A DNA stretch of 64,000 nt, taken from positions 126,001 to 190,000 of the forward strand of contig JAIBCC010000003.1 of NCBI GenBank assembly GCA_019694395.1, in the 5' to 3' direction. The translations under genes were made by a program, and so were the position numbers. This stretch comes from Pyrinomonadaceae bacterium. GTDB lineage: Bacteria; Acidobacteriota; Blastocatellia; Pyrinomonadales; Pyrinomonadaceae. How positions within the stretch are numbered: the first letter of the stretch is position 1; every line of letters starts with the position of its first letter. Below the pieces are notes generated by a model. It had not been told where the DNA came from. It ran no database searches and saw only the letters and a program-made list of their open reading frames with translations. This document shows, piece by piece, positions 7,764 through 16,672 of the stretch.

Positions 7764-10118
7764 TTACTTTTCCAATCCGATCTTTTTTAGTAAATCTTGG
7801 AACCGCACATCCTGTCGCAAATTATCAACAATCGGCTCAACTTTTAAGAATGGCAAAAAGCCCGAGCGTTCCCTGAAGGCTTTTTCAAGCCATTCAAAAG
7901 CCTTATCCAATTCGCCCAAACTCGCGTAGATCATCGCAAAATTATATGCAGGAACGTAACATTCACGATCAATATCGTGCAGATTTTCCAATGCTTCCAA
8001 TGCTTCCTGACGCATTCCCGCCATTGCGAAAGCCACACCCAAATACGATTCAAATGCCAATCCGCCGCACGAATATTTGACCGCATTTTTTAAGGCTTCA
8101 ATAGCTTTTTCAAATTTCCCTAACTGTAAATAAGCCAAACCGATATTTCGATAAGCAAAGGTCAGATTTTCATCCATTTCAAGAGCTTTTTGACATTCTT
8201 CAATGGCTTTTTCGTAATCTCTAGCGAAATAGTAGGCGTAGCCGAGACTGACGTGAGCAAAAGTCGAAAGCGGCTCAAGCTGAACGACCAGTTTTCCTTT
8301 TTTAATGGCTTCGGCGTGCCTGCCGACGGCTTTTAAATAAAATCCGTAGCCGTCGTGAGCATTCGGATAATTCGGATTAAGTTTTAGTGCCTGCAAAAAT
8401 TCGCGTTCTGCACCCGCCAAATCCCAGTCGTAGAGCAAAAGTGAAAAACCGAGTGAACAGTGCGCTTCGGCAAGCTCGCTGTCGAGTTCAAGAGCTTTTA
8501 ACGCCGCCGCTTTTGCTTTGGGATAAGCTTTATTCGGTGACCATCCGCCGGTCGAAGATGCCAGAAAACCGTAGGCTTCGGCAATTCCCGAATAAGCTAG
8601 TGCGTAGTTTGGGTCAAGGTCAATCGCCAACTGAAAATATTCGATTCCTTTTTTGATCCATTCTTCGGTGCGTTTGCTGGTCACAAAATAACGACCTTTC
8701 AAATAGTATTGATAGGCTTCGGCATTATCCGTGTAACGCTTCCCCAGATTTTTCTTTTCATCGCCCGATAATTTTAAGCGCAAATTTTCGCTGATCTCTC
8801 CGGCAATTTCTTCTAAAAGTGTAAAAATATCGGTCATCGAACGGCGATATTGTTCGCCCCAAATTTGCGAATCTTTAGCAACGTCAACCAATTCGGTTTT
8901 AACGATGATCGAATCGCCCAATTTCATTACTCGTCCTGAAAAGATTGCCCGAACTTCAAGCTCTGCGCCAATTTTCTGCGAATCGATTTCCTGTCCTTTA
9001 TAACGAAAAACCGTGTTTCGGGGAACTACCCGCAGTTTTGGCAATTTGGTCAAAGAATTGATGATGCACTCGGTAATTCCGTCCGAAAGATATTCGGTGT
9101 TCTCATCTCCGCCGAAATTGACCAGCGGCAAAACTGCCAAAGAATCAATTACTTTGCGCGTTTGTTTTTTGCGGGGCGGAATGAGGGCGGAATTTTTAGT
9201 CAAAATCCGGGTTTGGTTTTCCGAAAAGCTCCCGGCACCCGAATCGCTGATATGCTGTAGGACCGTTTCAAACTCAAGCCGTTGTTTGATTCCCTGCAAA
9301 TCGGAATAGAAATTTCGGATCGTTTGATAGCGTTCATTTCGATCTTTGCAGATCGCTTTGGCAATGCTCCATTCGAGTTCGGATGGCAGATTTTTGACCA
9401 ATTCGGAAAGAGTGGTCGGATCGCTTTTCAAAACCGCCGCTAAAACATCACTGATAGTCTCGCCGATGAAAGGAGCGCGTCCGGCAACTAATTCGTAAAG
9501 CATTACACCGAGACTGAAAATATCGCTTCGGGCATCAATTTCCTGTCCGCGAGCCTGTTCGGGCGACATATACGCCGCAGTTCCGAGAATCATTCCCGAA
9601 GAAGTAAAGTGTGGAGTAGGAGATGCAGAGTTTTGGCTTCTTTCGTTCAACTTGGCGATTCCAAAATCCAAAACCTTAACATAACCGTCATTTCTCACCA
9701 TCACATTTTCAGGTTTGATGTCGCGGTGAATAATTCCTGCATCGTGGGCAGCGGAAAGTGCTTCGGCAACTTGAATTGAAATATCTAAAATTTCATTGAG
9801 AGGCAAGTTTTTTCGCATCATTTTTTGCCGAAGCGTTTGTCCTTCGACAAATTCGGTCGCAATAAATTTAATGTTCTGATGTTCGCCAATGTCGTAAATG
9901 GTCAAAATATTCGGATGATTAAGAGCCGAAATTGCTCGCGCCTCACGCATAAAACGCTCAATCGCAATCTCATTTTCCGTCCATCGCGCCGGCAAAATTT
10001 TAATTGCCACATCACGTTTGAGCCGCGTGTCTGAGGCAAGATAAATTTCACCCATTCCACCTGCACCAATGGCAGAATTTATCTGATAATGTTTGATTTT
10101 TTGACCGTTGGAAAGCAT
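7764..10118 (-). CDS. Soluble Ser/Thr protein kinase with FlgO-like and TPR domains
   Basis: This 784-residue protein has a PknB-type kinase domain at about 8-270: glycine loop GAGGMGEIY, VAIK (Lys40), HRDIKPEN (Asp133) and DFG (Asp151), all intact. A FlgO/TolB-N-like domain follows (about 325-470: LAVLPLVNFGGDENTEYLSDG), a unit that in acidobacterial kinases and adenylyl cyclases sits between catalytic and TPR parts. From about 475 to the end there are eight or more TPRs. There is no membrane segment, so it is cytoplasmic. It stands alone in the opposite direction to its neighbours. Its targets are unknown; the TPR array probably selects partner proteins. Confidence 0.95.
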   Translation of the reverse strand: MLSNGQKIKHYQINSAIGAGGMGEIYLASDTRLKRDVAIKILPARWTENEIAIERFMREARAISALNHPNILTIYDIGEHQNIKFIATEFVEGQTLRQKMMRKNLPLNEILDISIQVAEALSAAHDAGIIHRDIKPENVMVRNDGYVKVLDFGIAKLNERSQNSASPTPHFTSSGMILGTAAYMSPEQARGQEIDARSDIFSLGVMLYELVAGRAPFIGETISDVLAAVLKSDPTTLSELVKNLPSELEWSIAKAICKDRNERYQTIRNFYSDLQGIKQRLEFETVLQHISDSGAGSFSENQTRILTKNSALIPPRKKQTRKVIDSLAVLPLVNFGGDENTEYLSDGITECIINSLTKLPKLRVVPRNTVFRYKGQEIDSQKIGAELEVRAIFSGRVMKLGDSIIVKTELVDVAKDSQIWGEQYRRSMTDIFTLLEEIAGEISENLRLKLSGDEKKNLGKRYTDNAEAYQYYLKGRYFVTSKRTEEWIKKGIEYFQLAIDLDPNYALAYSGIAEAYGFLASSTGGWSPNKAYPKAKAAALKALELDSELAEAHCSLGFSLLLYDWDLAGAEREFLQALKLNPNYPNAHDGYGFYLKAVGRHAEAIKKGKLVVQLEPLSTFAHVSLGYAYYFARDYEKAIEECQKALEMDENLTFAYRNIGLAYLQLGKFEKAIEALKNAVKYSCGGLAFESYLGVAFAMAGMRQEALEALENLHDIDRECYVPAYNFAMIYASLGELDKAFEWLEKAFRERSGFLPFLKVEPIVDNLRQDVRFQDLLKKIGLEK

Positions 10119-10375
10119 TGATTGAAGTTTATATTATACCATTTATTTCATCTGTGAAACAATTTCCCAACGCTCGTTTTATAATTAAAATAGATTCGTT
10201 GCAGGTTTGTTTTTAGATGTAAAATAATTGAACAAAATTTAATTTTATCACGTCTAAAGAGCAGGGAATAAAATAGATTGTCCGAAACATTACTATTTTG
10301 TAAATTTTGTCTTTTCAAGGCAATCTGCAATTTGTTAAACTAAAATTTAAAAATCAATCAAAAGGAGTGTTAAAA

Positions 10376-10960
10376 ATGAAGCGAGTTAGTATTTTGTTTT
10401 CCATTCTGTTAATGGCTTTTGTGTTGACGGTTTCAACTGCCAGAGCAACCGAATTTGCAATCGGCTCAACTGTTGAAAACTTCAAACTTTCCGACATCAA
10501 TAGAGTTGAAAAAGCATTCAATGAGCTGAAAGGCGAAAAAGGCACGATAATTGTTTTTCTTTCGGCTCAATGCCCGGTAGTTAAAGCCTACAATGACCGT
10601 TTGAATGCGGTAGTCGCAGATTATCAATCAAAAGGAATTAACTTTATTGGTATTAATTCAAACTACACCGAATCACTCGACTGGGTAAAATCACACGCCG
10701 AGGAAAACTATAAGTTTCCGATGCTGATTGATAAAGGAAATGTGTTAGCGGATAAATTTGGCGCAACCAGCACTCCTGAAATTTACTTTTTTGATAAAGA
10801 CAGCAAGCTTGCTTATCACGGTGCGATTGACAATGACAGAAGCGGCAGCAACATTACTTCGATGTTTTTACGCACTGCTTTAGACGAGTATTTAAGCGGT
10901 AAATCAATTGCCAAAAATGTCACTAAAGCATTTGGCTGCACCATTAAACGTAAAGAGTAG
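10376..10960 (+). CDS. Exported thioredoxin-fold protein (redoxin/AhpC-TSA type)
   Basis: The start at 10376 is preferred because AAAGGAGTG lies 9 bp upstream and a signal peptide ending ARAT follows. The 194-residue product has the peroxiredoxin/redoxin start (IGSTVENFKLSDI) and a single active-site cysteine in SAQCPVV (Cys66) where thioredoxins have CxxC. The cis-proline loop is GATSTPEIYFFD. A second Cys near the C-terminus (AFGCTIKRK) could resolve the disulfide. This matches periplasmic CPxx redoxins common in Acidobacteria and Planctomycetes. The next gene, 14 bp on, is another thioredoxin-fold protein, so the two probably form an envelope redox operon. Confidence 0.85.
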   Translation: MKRVSILFSILLMAFVLTVSTARATEFAIGSTVENFKLSDINRVEKAFNELKGEKGTIIVFLSAQCPVVKAYNDRLNAVVADYQSKGINFIGINSNYTESLDWVKSHAEENYKFPMLIDKGNVLADKFGATSTPEIYFFDKDSKLAYHGAIDNDRSGSNITSMFLRTALDEYLSGKSIAKNVTKAFGCTIKRKE

Positions 10961-10974
10961 TTTTATAAAGTTTT

Positions 10975-11571
10975 ATGATTTCAAAGATTCTTAATCACGC
11001 TGTAGTTCCGGCGATTGGACTGGCGATTGTTTTGCTTATTTTGTCAGTCCAGATTTTTGCCCAAAAAGCTAAATCGAAAACTACAGCCAAAAATCCAACC
11101 GTAACCAAAAAAGATATTCCTGTTCCATCTGCCAATTTGCCGAAAGTTACGCAGATTGATGAGGTTGCAATGCTGAGTTTGCTCAAGCGTGAAGGCGAAA
11201 ATCAAAAGCCTTTACTGGTTAATTTTTGGGCAACCTGGTGCGGTCCTTGTGTCGAAGAATTTCCCGATCTGGTCAAAATTGATAATGATTACAAAGGAAA
11301 AATTGATTTTATCACGATTACGCTCGATGATTTGGCAGACATCAATACCGGCGTTCCGAAATTTTTGCAAAAAATGAATGCCGGAATGCCGACTTATCTG
11401 CTTAAGGTCGCGGATGAAGGCGAAACCATTTCCAAGATTGACAAGGACTTTAACGGCGGACTTCCGTTTACGCTTTTATTTGACGGAAAAGGAAATGTTG
11501 CCTATAAACGCGAGGCAAAAGTTGTGATTCCTACTTTGCGAAGCGAGCTGGATAAATTGACTAACAAATAG
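10975..11571 (+). CDS. TlpA-like membrane-anchored thioredoxin
   Basis: The 198-residue product has an N-terminal hydrophobic anchor or signal (about 8-29), a Lys/Thr-rich linker, then a thioredoxin domain with the catalytic WATWCGPC motif (Cys89, Cys92) and the cis-Pro loop GGLPFTLLFD. It belongs to the TlpA/ResA group that reduces disulfides outside the membrane, for example during cytochrome c maturation. It starts 14 bp after the redoxin gene and ends before a strong hairpin terminator, so the two are likely one transcript. The start codon has only a weak ribosome site, consistent with coupling. Confidence 0.9.
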   Translation: MISKILNHAVVPAIGLAIVLLILSVQIFAQKAKSKTTAKNPTVTKKDIPVPSANLPKVTQIDEVAMLSLLKREGENQKPLLVNFWATWCGPCVEEFPDLVKIDNDYKGKIDFITITLDDLADINTGVPKFLQKMNAGMPTYLLKVADEGETISKIDKDFNGGLPFTLLFDGKGNVAYKREAKVVIPTLRSELDKLTNK

Positions 11572-11589
11572 TCGGACTTTGAATTTTAC

Positions 11590-11645
11590 AAAGAGTTTAT
11601 GTCGTCTGATTTGAAAAATTCGTTCAGACAACATAAACTCTTTTG
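11590..11645 (+). terminator. Strong terminator of the redoxin operon
   Basis: AAAGAGTTTATGT (11590-11602) and GTCTGA pair with TCAGAC and ACATAAACTCTTT ending at about 11644, followed by T-rich sequence. The stem is nearly 20 bp with one interruption. Confidence 0.85.
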
Positions 11646-11686
11646 TTTATTCTACTCGAAAATTTTTCAACCGAGGGTAAATGTAA

Positions 11687-13939
11687 ATGTCTGCAATCAC
11701 GCCTGAGATAATTGAACAACACGGATTAACCAAAGACGAATACGCCAAGATTCTGGAAATAATGGGACGCGAACCATCAATAACCGAACTTGGCGTTTTT
11801 AGTGTAATGTGGTCGGAACATTGCTCTTATAAATCTTCGCGGGTGCATTTAGGAAGGCTTCCAACCACCGGCGAGCGCGTTATCGTGCCTCCGGGCGAAA
11901 ATGCCGGGGTTGTTGATATTGGTGACGATTGGTGCGTCGCTTTCAAAGTCGAATCGCACAATCACCCAAGCTTTATCGAACCTTTCCAAGGTGCGGCAAC
12001 CGGAGTCGGCGGAATTTTGCGTGATGTTTTTACGATGGGTGCACGTCCGATTGCGGCAATGAATAGTTTAAGATTTGGTCCGCTGAACGATGAAAAACAC
12101 GGCAACCGCAACAAATCTATTTTGAAAGGCTGCGTTGACGGAATTGCACACTACGGCAACTGTTTTGGCGTGCCAACCATCGGCGGCGAAGTCGTTTTTG
12201 ATGAATCTTACAGTTTAAATCCTTTGGTAAATGCTTTTGCTCTCGGCATTGTTCGCAAAGACCAAATCTTTTTTGGAAAAGCAGAAGGTGTCGGCAATCC
12301 TGTTTTGTATGTCGGAGCAAAAACAGGACGTGACGGAATCCACGGCGCAACGATGGCTTCGGCGGAATTTGACGAAGAAGCCCTGGAAAAACGTCCAACC
12401 GTGCAAGTCGGTGATCCGTTTTTAGAAAAATTACTGCTCGAAGCCTGTTTGGAAGCAATGCGTTCGGGCGCAATCGCAGGAATTCAGGATATGGGCGCGG
12501 CAGGATTGACCTCTTCTTCGGTTGAAATGGCGGCTCGTGCAGGAACGGGTTTGGAATTAAATCTTGACCTTGTGCCACAGCGTGAAACGGGAATGACCGC
12601 GTATGAAATGCTGCTTTCCGAATCGCAGGAAAGAATGCTCATTGTTGCCAAAGACGGACGCGAAAAAGAAGTTGTAGATGTTTTCAAAAAATGGGATTTG
12701 GATGCGGTTGTGATCGGAAAAGTGGTCGAGGGCGACCGCCTCAAAATCTATCACAAAGGCAATTTGGAAGCCGATATGCCGATTATGGCGGTGACGGATA
12801 ATGCTCCAAAGTATTCAAGACCGATGGCTTCGCCTAGTCCAAAATCCAAAGTCCAAAGTCCAAAGTCGGAAGACCTTCGACCTTCGACCTTCGACTTTCG
12901 ACAAAGTTTGGAAAAACTTCTTGCCAGTCCGAATATTTGCTCTAAACGCTGGGTTTATCGTCAATACGATTCGATGGTGCGGACAAATACTTCGATTTTG
13001 CCCGGAGCAGATGCGGCAGTTGTGCGCGTGAAAGAAACCCGACGTGCAATTTCGATGTGTCTGGACGGAAACGGACGATTTGTTGCAGTCAATCCGCGCG
13101 AAGGCGCAAAACTTGTGGTGGCTGAAAGCGCGAGAAATAATGTTTGTGTCGGCGCAAAACCGATTGCGGTCACAAATTGTTTGAATTTTCCTTCGCCCGA
13201 ACGCCCCGAAATTATGTGGGGCTTTTCCGAAGTCATTGACGGAATAACCGAAGCCTGCGAAAAATTTGAAACGCCGGTCATCTCCGGCAACGTTTCTTTT
13301 TATAACGAAACCGACGGCAAAGGAATTTTGCCGACACCGACAATCGGGATGGTCGGATTATTGGAAGATGTTCGTAAACTCATTACACAAGGTTTCAAAA
13401 ACGAAGGCGATCTAATTGCTTTGCTTGGCATAACTAACGATGATCTAAGCGTTTCCGAATACGCTCAAACCGTTTTAGGCTATACAACCGATGAACTTAT
13501 CGAATCAGGCGAAGTTCCAAAACTGGATTTGACTTTGGAAAAACAAGTTCAAGATACTTGCTTGAATTTAGCCGATAAAAACCTGCTCAAATCGGCTCAC
13601 GATTGTTCCGAAGGCGGAATTGCCGTGGCGATTGCCGAAAGCTGTTTTTCTTCTTTGAATCGTGATGCAGTTGGCGCGGAAATCAGTTTAACTGATGAAA
13701 ATTTAGATGCAGCAGCACAACTTTTCAGTGAATCTCCGTCAAGAATCGTTATTAGTTTTGCTGCCGATAAATTAGAGGAAGTCAAAGAAATAGTTGGTGA
13801 TTGTCCATTTGCCGTGATTGGAAAAGTAAAAGGCGATAACTTGAAAATCAGCATCAACGGCGAAGAATCTGTTTCGGCAAAGATTGAAGAACTGGAAAAC
13901 GCCTGGAAAACTTCACTTGAAAATCAGTTGGAAAACTAA
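11687..13939 (+). CDS. purL: Phosphoribosylformylglycinamidine synthase subunit PurL (small type)
   Basis: The 750-residue protein is the purine-pathway synthetase that makes FGAM from FGAR, ATP and ammonia delivered by PurQ with PurS. Characteristic segments are [10 protein letters not shown] near residue 45, KVESHNHPS (ATP/Mg site), [23 protein letters not shown], and the second half NVSFYNET and [14 protein letters not shown]. Length and order match the small PurL that works in a PurLQS complex; purQ and purS are not in the window. Residues about 383-405, in the linker between the two halves, are encoded by tandem CCAAAGT/CTTCGAC heptads, a repeat insertion not expected in this family. The stop codon overlaps the convergent methyltransferase gene by 4 bp. 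Confidence 0.97.
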   Translation: MSAITPEIIEQHGLTKDEYAKILEIMGREPSITELGVFSVMWSEHCSYKSSRVHLGRLPTTGERVIVPPGENAGVVDIGDDWCVAFKVESHNHPSFIEPFQGAATGVGGILRDVFTMGARPIAAMNSLRFGPLNDEKHGNRNKSILKGCVDGIAHYGNCFGVPTIGGEVVFDESYSLNPLVNAFALGIVRKDQIFFGKAEGVGNPVLYVGAKTGRDGIHGATMASAEFDEEALEKRPTVQVGDPFLEKLLLEACLEAMRSGAIAGIQDMGAAGLTSSSVEMAARAGTGLELNLDLVPQRETGMTAYEMLLSESQERMLIVAKDGREKEVVDVFKKWDLDAVVIGKVVEGDRLKIYHKGNLEADMPIMAVTDNAPKYSRPMASPSPKSKVQSPKSEDLRPSTFDFRQSLEKLLASPNICSKRWVYRQYDSMVRTNTSILPGADAAVVRVKETRRAISMCLDGNGRFVAVNPREGAKLVVAESARNNVCVGAKPIAVTNCLNFPSPERPEIMWGFSEVIDGITEACEKFETPVISGNVSFYNETDGKGILPTPTIGMVGLLEDVRKLITQGFKNEGDLIALLGITNDDLSVSEYAQTVLGYTTDELIESGEVPKLDLTLEKQVQDTCLNLADKNLLKSAHDCSEGGIAVAIAESCFSSLNRDAVGAEISLTDENLDAAAQLFSESPSRIVISFAADKLEEVKEIVGDCPFAVIGKVKGDNLKISINGEESVSAKIEELENAWKTSLENQLEN
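12834..12905. repeat. Heptad repeat array inside purL
   Basis: Tandem units of the type CCAAAGT (12839-12865) are followed by units of the type CTTCGAC (about 12874-12903). They are translated in frame as a Ser/Lys/Pro-rich then Arg/Pro/Thr/Phe segment in the interdomain linker. Similar units occur in intergenic DNA and in hemW and the DUF72 gene. Confidence 0.8.
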
Positions 13940-14541
13940 ATCTTGACAAACGGAATTAGCGGCGCGACTTTGGCGGCATATTTTTGATATTCGTCGGCAA
14001 AAGCCTCGCGCAAAAGTTTTTCTTCGGAATTGGTGCGGATTTTTGTGCCGATAAAAAAGATGATAATTGCCAAAACTATTGCCAGCCAATGACTAAGCAC
14101 AAATCCCGTTGCGACTAACATTCCTAACATTGCGGTATAGATCGGGTGACGAACGATTCCATAAACTCCGCTGGTAATAAGCTGATGATTTTCGGTTAAA
14201 CGCGCCGTCAGACTCCATTGTTTTCCCAGCTCGGTAATTGCCGAAACTGCCATCCAAACCGAAAAAATACTTAGTCCGATCGCTAAAATCTGAAAAATTA
14301 TATTGACCAAAAATTGATCGGGAATAATTGGCGAAAACATTTGGCGGCGGACAATCCAGACAGGCAGATAACCCAACCCTTGCAAAACGAGTCCAACAAT
14401 TGAAACTTCCGAACGTTTGGCATCAGGCGCAGATTTTGGTTTTTTCCACAACAGGAAGCGAACTGCAAAAGTTATCCAGCAAATCATCAAAATTGAAAAC
14501 GATGCGATATTAACGTAATTAGAAATCTGTTCCATAGCCAA
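13936..14541 (-). CDS. Membrane methyltransferase of the ICMT/phospholipid methyltransferase type
   Basis: The 201-residue integral membrane protein has about five hydrophobic segments and the conserved C-terminal block [18 protein letters not shown]. The RHP-xY motif binds S-adenosylmethionine in isoprenylcysteine carboxyl methyltransferases and phosphatidylethanolamine N-methyltransferases. A second part of the motif lies near the end ([17 protein letters not shown]). The natural substrate in bacteria is usually unknown. It is convergent with purL and their stop codons interlock in a 4-bp overlap, leaving no room for a terminator between them. Confidence 0.85.
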   Translation of the reverse strand: MAMEQISNYVNIASFSILMICWITFAVRFLLWKKPKSAPDAKRSEVSIVGLVLQGLGYLPVWIVRRQMFSPIIPDQFLVNIIFQILAIGLSIFSVWMAVSAITELGKQWSLTARLTENHQLITSGVYGIVRHPIYTAMLGMLVATGFVLSHWLAIVLAIIIFFIGTKIRTNSEEKLLREAFADEYQKYAAKVAPLIPFVKI

Positions 14542-14601
14542 ATTAATTTACGAAACAGCGAAATTTTTGTTCAAAAATTGTTTTCGGCGTAAAATATTTA
14601 A

Positions 14602-15738
14602 ATGTCTGCCGGAATTTATATTCACATTCCTTTCTGCAAATCACGCTGTTCGTATTGCGATTTTGCCACGGACGTTTATCGAAATAATGATGCGGTTGAG
14701 CGATATGTAAATGCTTTAATTACAGAGATTACAAACCAGCCGAAGGTCAAAAGTCAAAAGTCAAAAGTCGAAACCATCTATTTTGGCGGCGGAACTCCTT
14801 CGCTTTTGACGGCAAATCAATTAGAAAAGATTATTAATATTCTGCACCAAACTTTTTCTTTTACCGAAAACCTTGAATTTACTCTCGAAATGAATCCGGC
14901 GACTGTAACGCTCGAAAAATTGCAGGATTTCAAAAATTTAGGGGTAAATCGCGCAAGTTTTGGAGTGCAGACTTTTGATGACAGAGCATTAAAACTTCTT
15001 GCGCGCGGACACAATGCGGATGATGCACGAAAAACTTTTGAACTGTTACGCCAAGCGAATTTTGAAAATATCTCGTTTGATCTGATTGCCGGATTGCCGA
15101 ATCAGACTTTGCAAGATTGGGAAGATAACTTATACAAAGCCTTAGACTTAAACCCTGAACATCTTTCGCTTTATCTGCTTGAAATCCACGAAGCAACACC
15201 GTTGGCAGAACAAATTCGCTCGAAACGGCAGCCTTTGCCGGATGAAGATTTAGCGGCGGAAATGTATGAATTGATGCTGGAAAAAGTAGCGAAATCCGGC
15301 TATGAACAATACGAAATTTCAAATTTCAGTAAGCCGAATTATTTATCGCGTCACAACTCAAAATATTGGCTCTGCGAACCTGTTTTTGCCTTTGGCGTTT
15401 CGGCTCATTCTTTTGACGGCAAAACTCGTTGGGCGAACGAGCGCGACACCAATAAATATGTGCAGCTAATTGAAAGCGGAAAATCGCCGATAGTTGAAAA
15501 AAATGAGTTGGATGAGGTGCAAGTCGCGGGCGAATTTGCGTTCCTTAGATTAAGACTAACCAAAGGTTTGAATTTAGAGGAATATAAAGAGCGTTTCGGC
15601 ATTGATCTGCAAGCAAAATATGCCGAAGATTTGAAGCATTTGAAAGAAGCAGAACTAATCGAATTTGAAAATAGCCACCTTAAATTAACCAAAAAAGGAA
15701 TGGTTTATTCAAACGAGGTTTTTGCTGTTTTTATCTGA
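14602..15738 (+). CDS. hemW: Radical SAM heme chaperone HemW (HemN-like)
   Basis: The 378-residue product starts YIHIPFCKSRCSYCDF, with the radical SAM cysteines Cys12, Cys16 and Cys19. GGGTPS follows, as in the coproporphyrinogen-oxidase-like group. The length (about 380) and the short N-terminus before the cluster fit HemW, the heme carrier, rather than HemN (about 450 aa). The C-terminal HemN_C region is present (YEQYEISNFSKP and GFGVSAHSF-like). Residues about 48-57 (PKVKSQKSKV), just before TIYFGGGTPS, are encoded by tandem TCAAAAG heptads, an insertion in a surface loop. The following gene starts 4 bp after the stop. Confidence 0.92.
   Translation: MSAGIYIHIPFCKSRCSYCDFATDVYRNNDAVERYVNALITEITNQPKVKSQKSKVETIYFGGGTPSLLTANQLEKIINILHQTFSFTENLEFTLEMNPATVTLEKLQDFKNLGVNRASFGVQTFDDRALKLLARGHNADDARKTFELLRQANFENISFDLIAGLPNQTLQDWEDNLYKALDLNPEHLSLYLLEIHEATPLAEQIRSKRQPLPDEDLAAEMYELMLEKVAKSGYEQYEISNFSKPNYLSRHNSKYWLCEPVFAFGVSAHSFDGKTRWANERDTNKYVQLIESGKSPIVEKNELDEVQVAGEFAFLRLRLTKGLNLEEYKERFGIDLQAKYAEDLKHLKEAELIEFENSHLKLTKKGMVYSNEVFAVFI
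14743..14771. repeat. Heptad repeat array inside hemW
   Basis: Three to four tandem units of AAAAGTC/GTCAAAA (14745-14769) are translated in frame as alternating Lys/Ser/Val/Gln. They resemble the intergenic array at 19744-19785 and the array in purL. Confidence 0.8.
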
Positions 15739-15742
15739 ACTT

Positions 15743-16584
15743 ATGAAAAATCTGTTAAAGTTGTTGGTGATTTTAGTTTGTTTTGGGATTTTTGCACAGG
15801 CGCAAACTGCTGAAGACAAAAAAGTTGAAATTCGGCAGCAAATAGGTTCAAGATATTTTCGCTGTTTTCAGGCTGAGAATAAGGTTTATAACGTGGAAGA
15901 TTTCAAGAAACTCACCGCAGATAAGGATTGTTCGGAAACAAAGATTTTGAAAGTTGATTTTGCAAAGCAGAGCTTAATTGGATATGAAACTCGCGGCGAC
16001 TGTTTTGTCAGAGGCGATGCTAAGGTTTTTCGCAACGATTCAACTAAAACCTATAAAATCAAAATCACTAATTATTGGGGCGGCTGTCGGGCAGGCGGAG
16101 TTTTCGCAGGTTGGATCGTGATTGATAAAATTCCTGATGATTACAAGGTAGAGTTTAATGAAATAAGAGCTGACAGGCTGCCAAATGATCCTGATCACTA
16201 CCCACTTGAAACCCGCGAGATTGATTTAAAGGGCTGTATTCAAACTATTTTTACCAAACAATTTGTCATTAAAGATGAAGCAGAATATCTGAAAGCGATT
16301 CGTAATGATGCAAGCCGCAATTATTGTTTGAAAAACCTTGAAAAGATTGATTTTACAAAGAATAGTTTGCTTGGGATTAACATAAATTCCGGCTATTGCC
16401 GTCGACCTGCCGGATTGGAATATGAAATATCGAAAACAGTGAGGTAAAGCAATTTACTTTGAACATTACCTACTATGACCCGAAAGGTTCTGTTTGCCGC
16501 GCTCTCAGTCAATATGATTTATGGATTTTAGTTCCGAAAATTCCTGATGGATTTGAAGTCAAATTCAATGTTGAGGCAAAATAA
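15743..16584 (+). pseudogene. Exported tandem-domain protein broken by a one-base frameshift
   Basis: The start at 15743 gives a signal peptide ending QAQ. The first frame stops at 16447, but the -1 frame continues without a stop to 16584 and encodes a segment (ITYYDPKGSVCRALSQY, LVPKIPDGFEVKFN) matching the first-domain segment (ITNYWGGCRAGG, IVIDKIPDDYKVEFN). The whole is therefore two copies of one roughly 115-residue Cys-containing domain, and the reading frame is lost near 16425-16427. Restoring one A in that A-run joins both frames. This is either a true mutation or a sequencing error. The domain is not recognised; the conserved cysteines suggest a disulfide-bonded periplasmic fold. It lies 4 bp after hemW. 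Confidence 0.75.
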
Positions 16585-16672
16585 AAAAAGCAAACAATAA
16601 AGATTTGCCACAAAAAGCACATAAAACACAGAAAGATTTTTTGTGAATTTTGTGCCTTTTGTGGCAGTTATT

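Noticed and set aside
12117-12578. 153-residue minus-strand reading frame
   Set aside because: Lies entirely inside purL in the antisense direction, with no ribosome site.
12834-12905. CRISPR array
   Set aside because: The units are 7 bp and tandem without spacers, and they are translated as part of purL.
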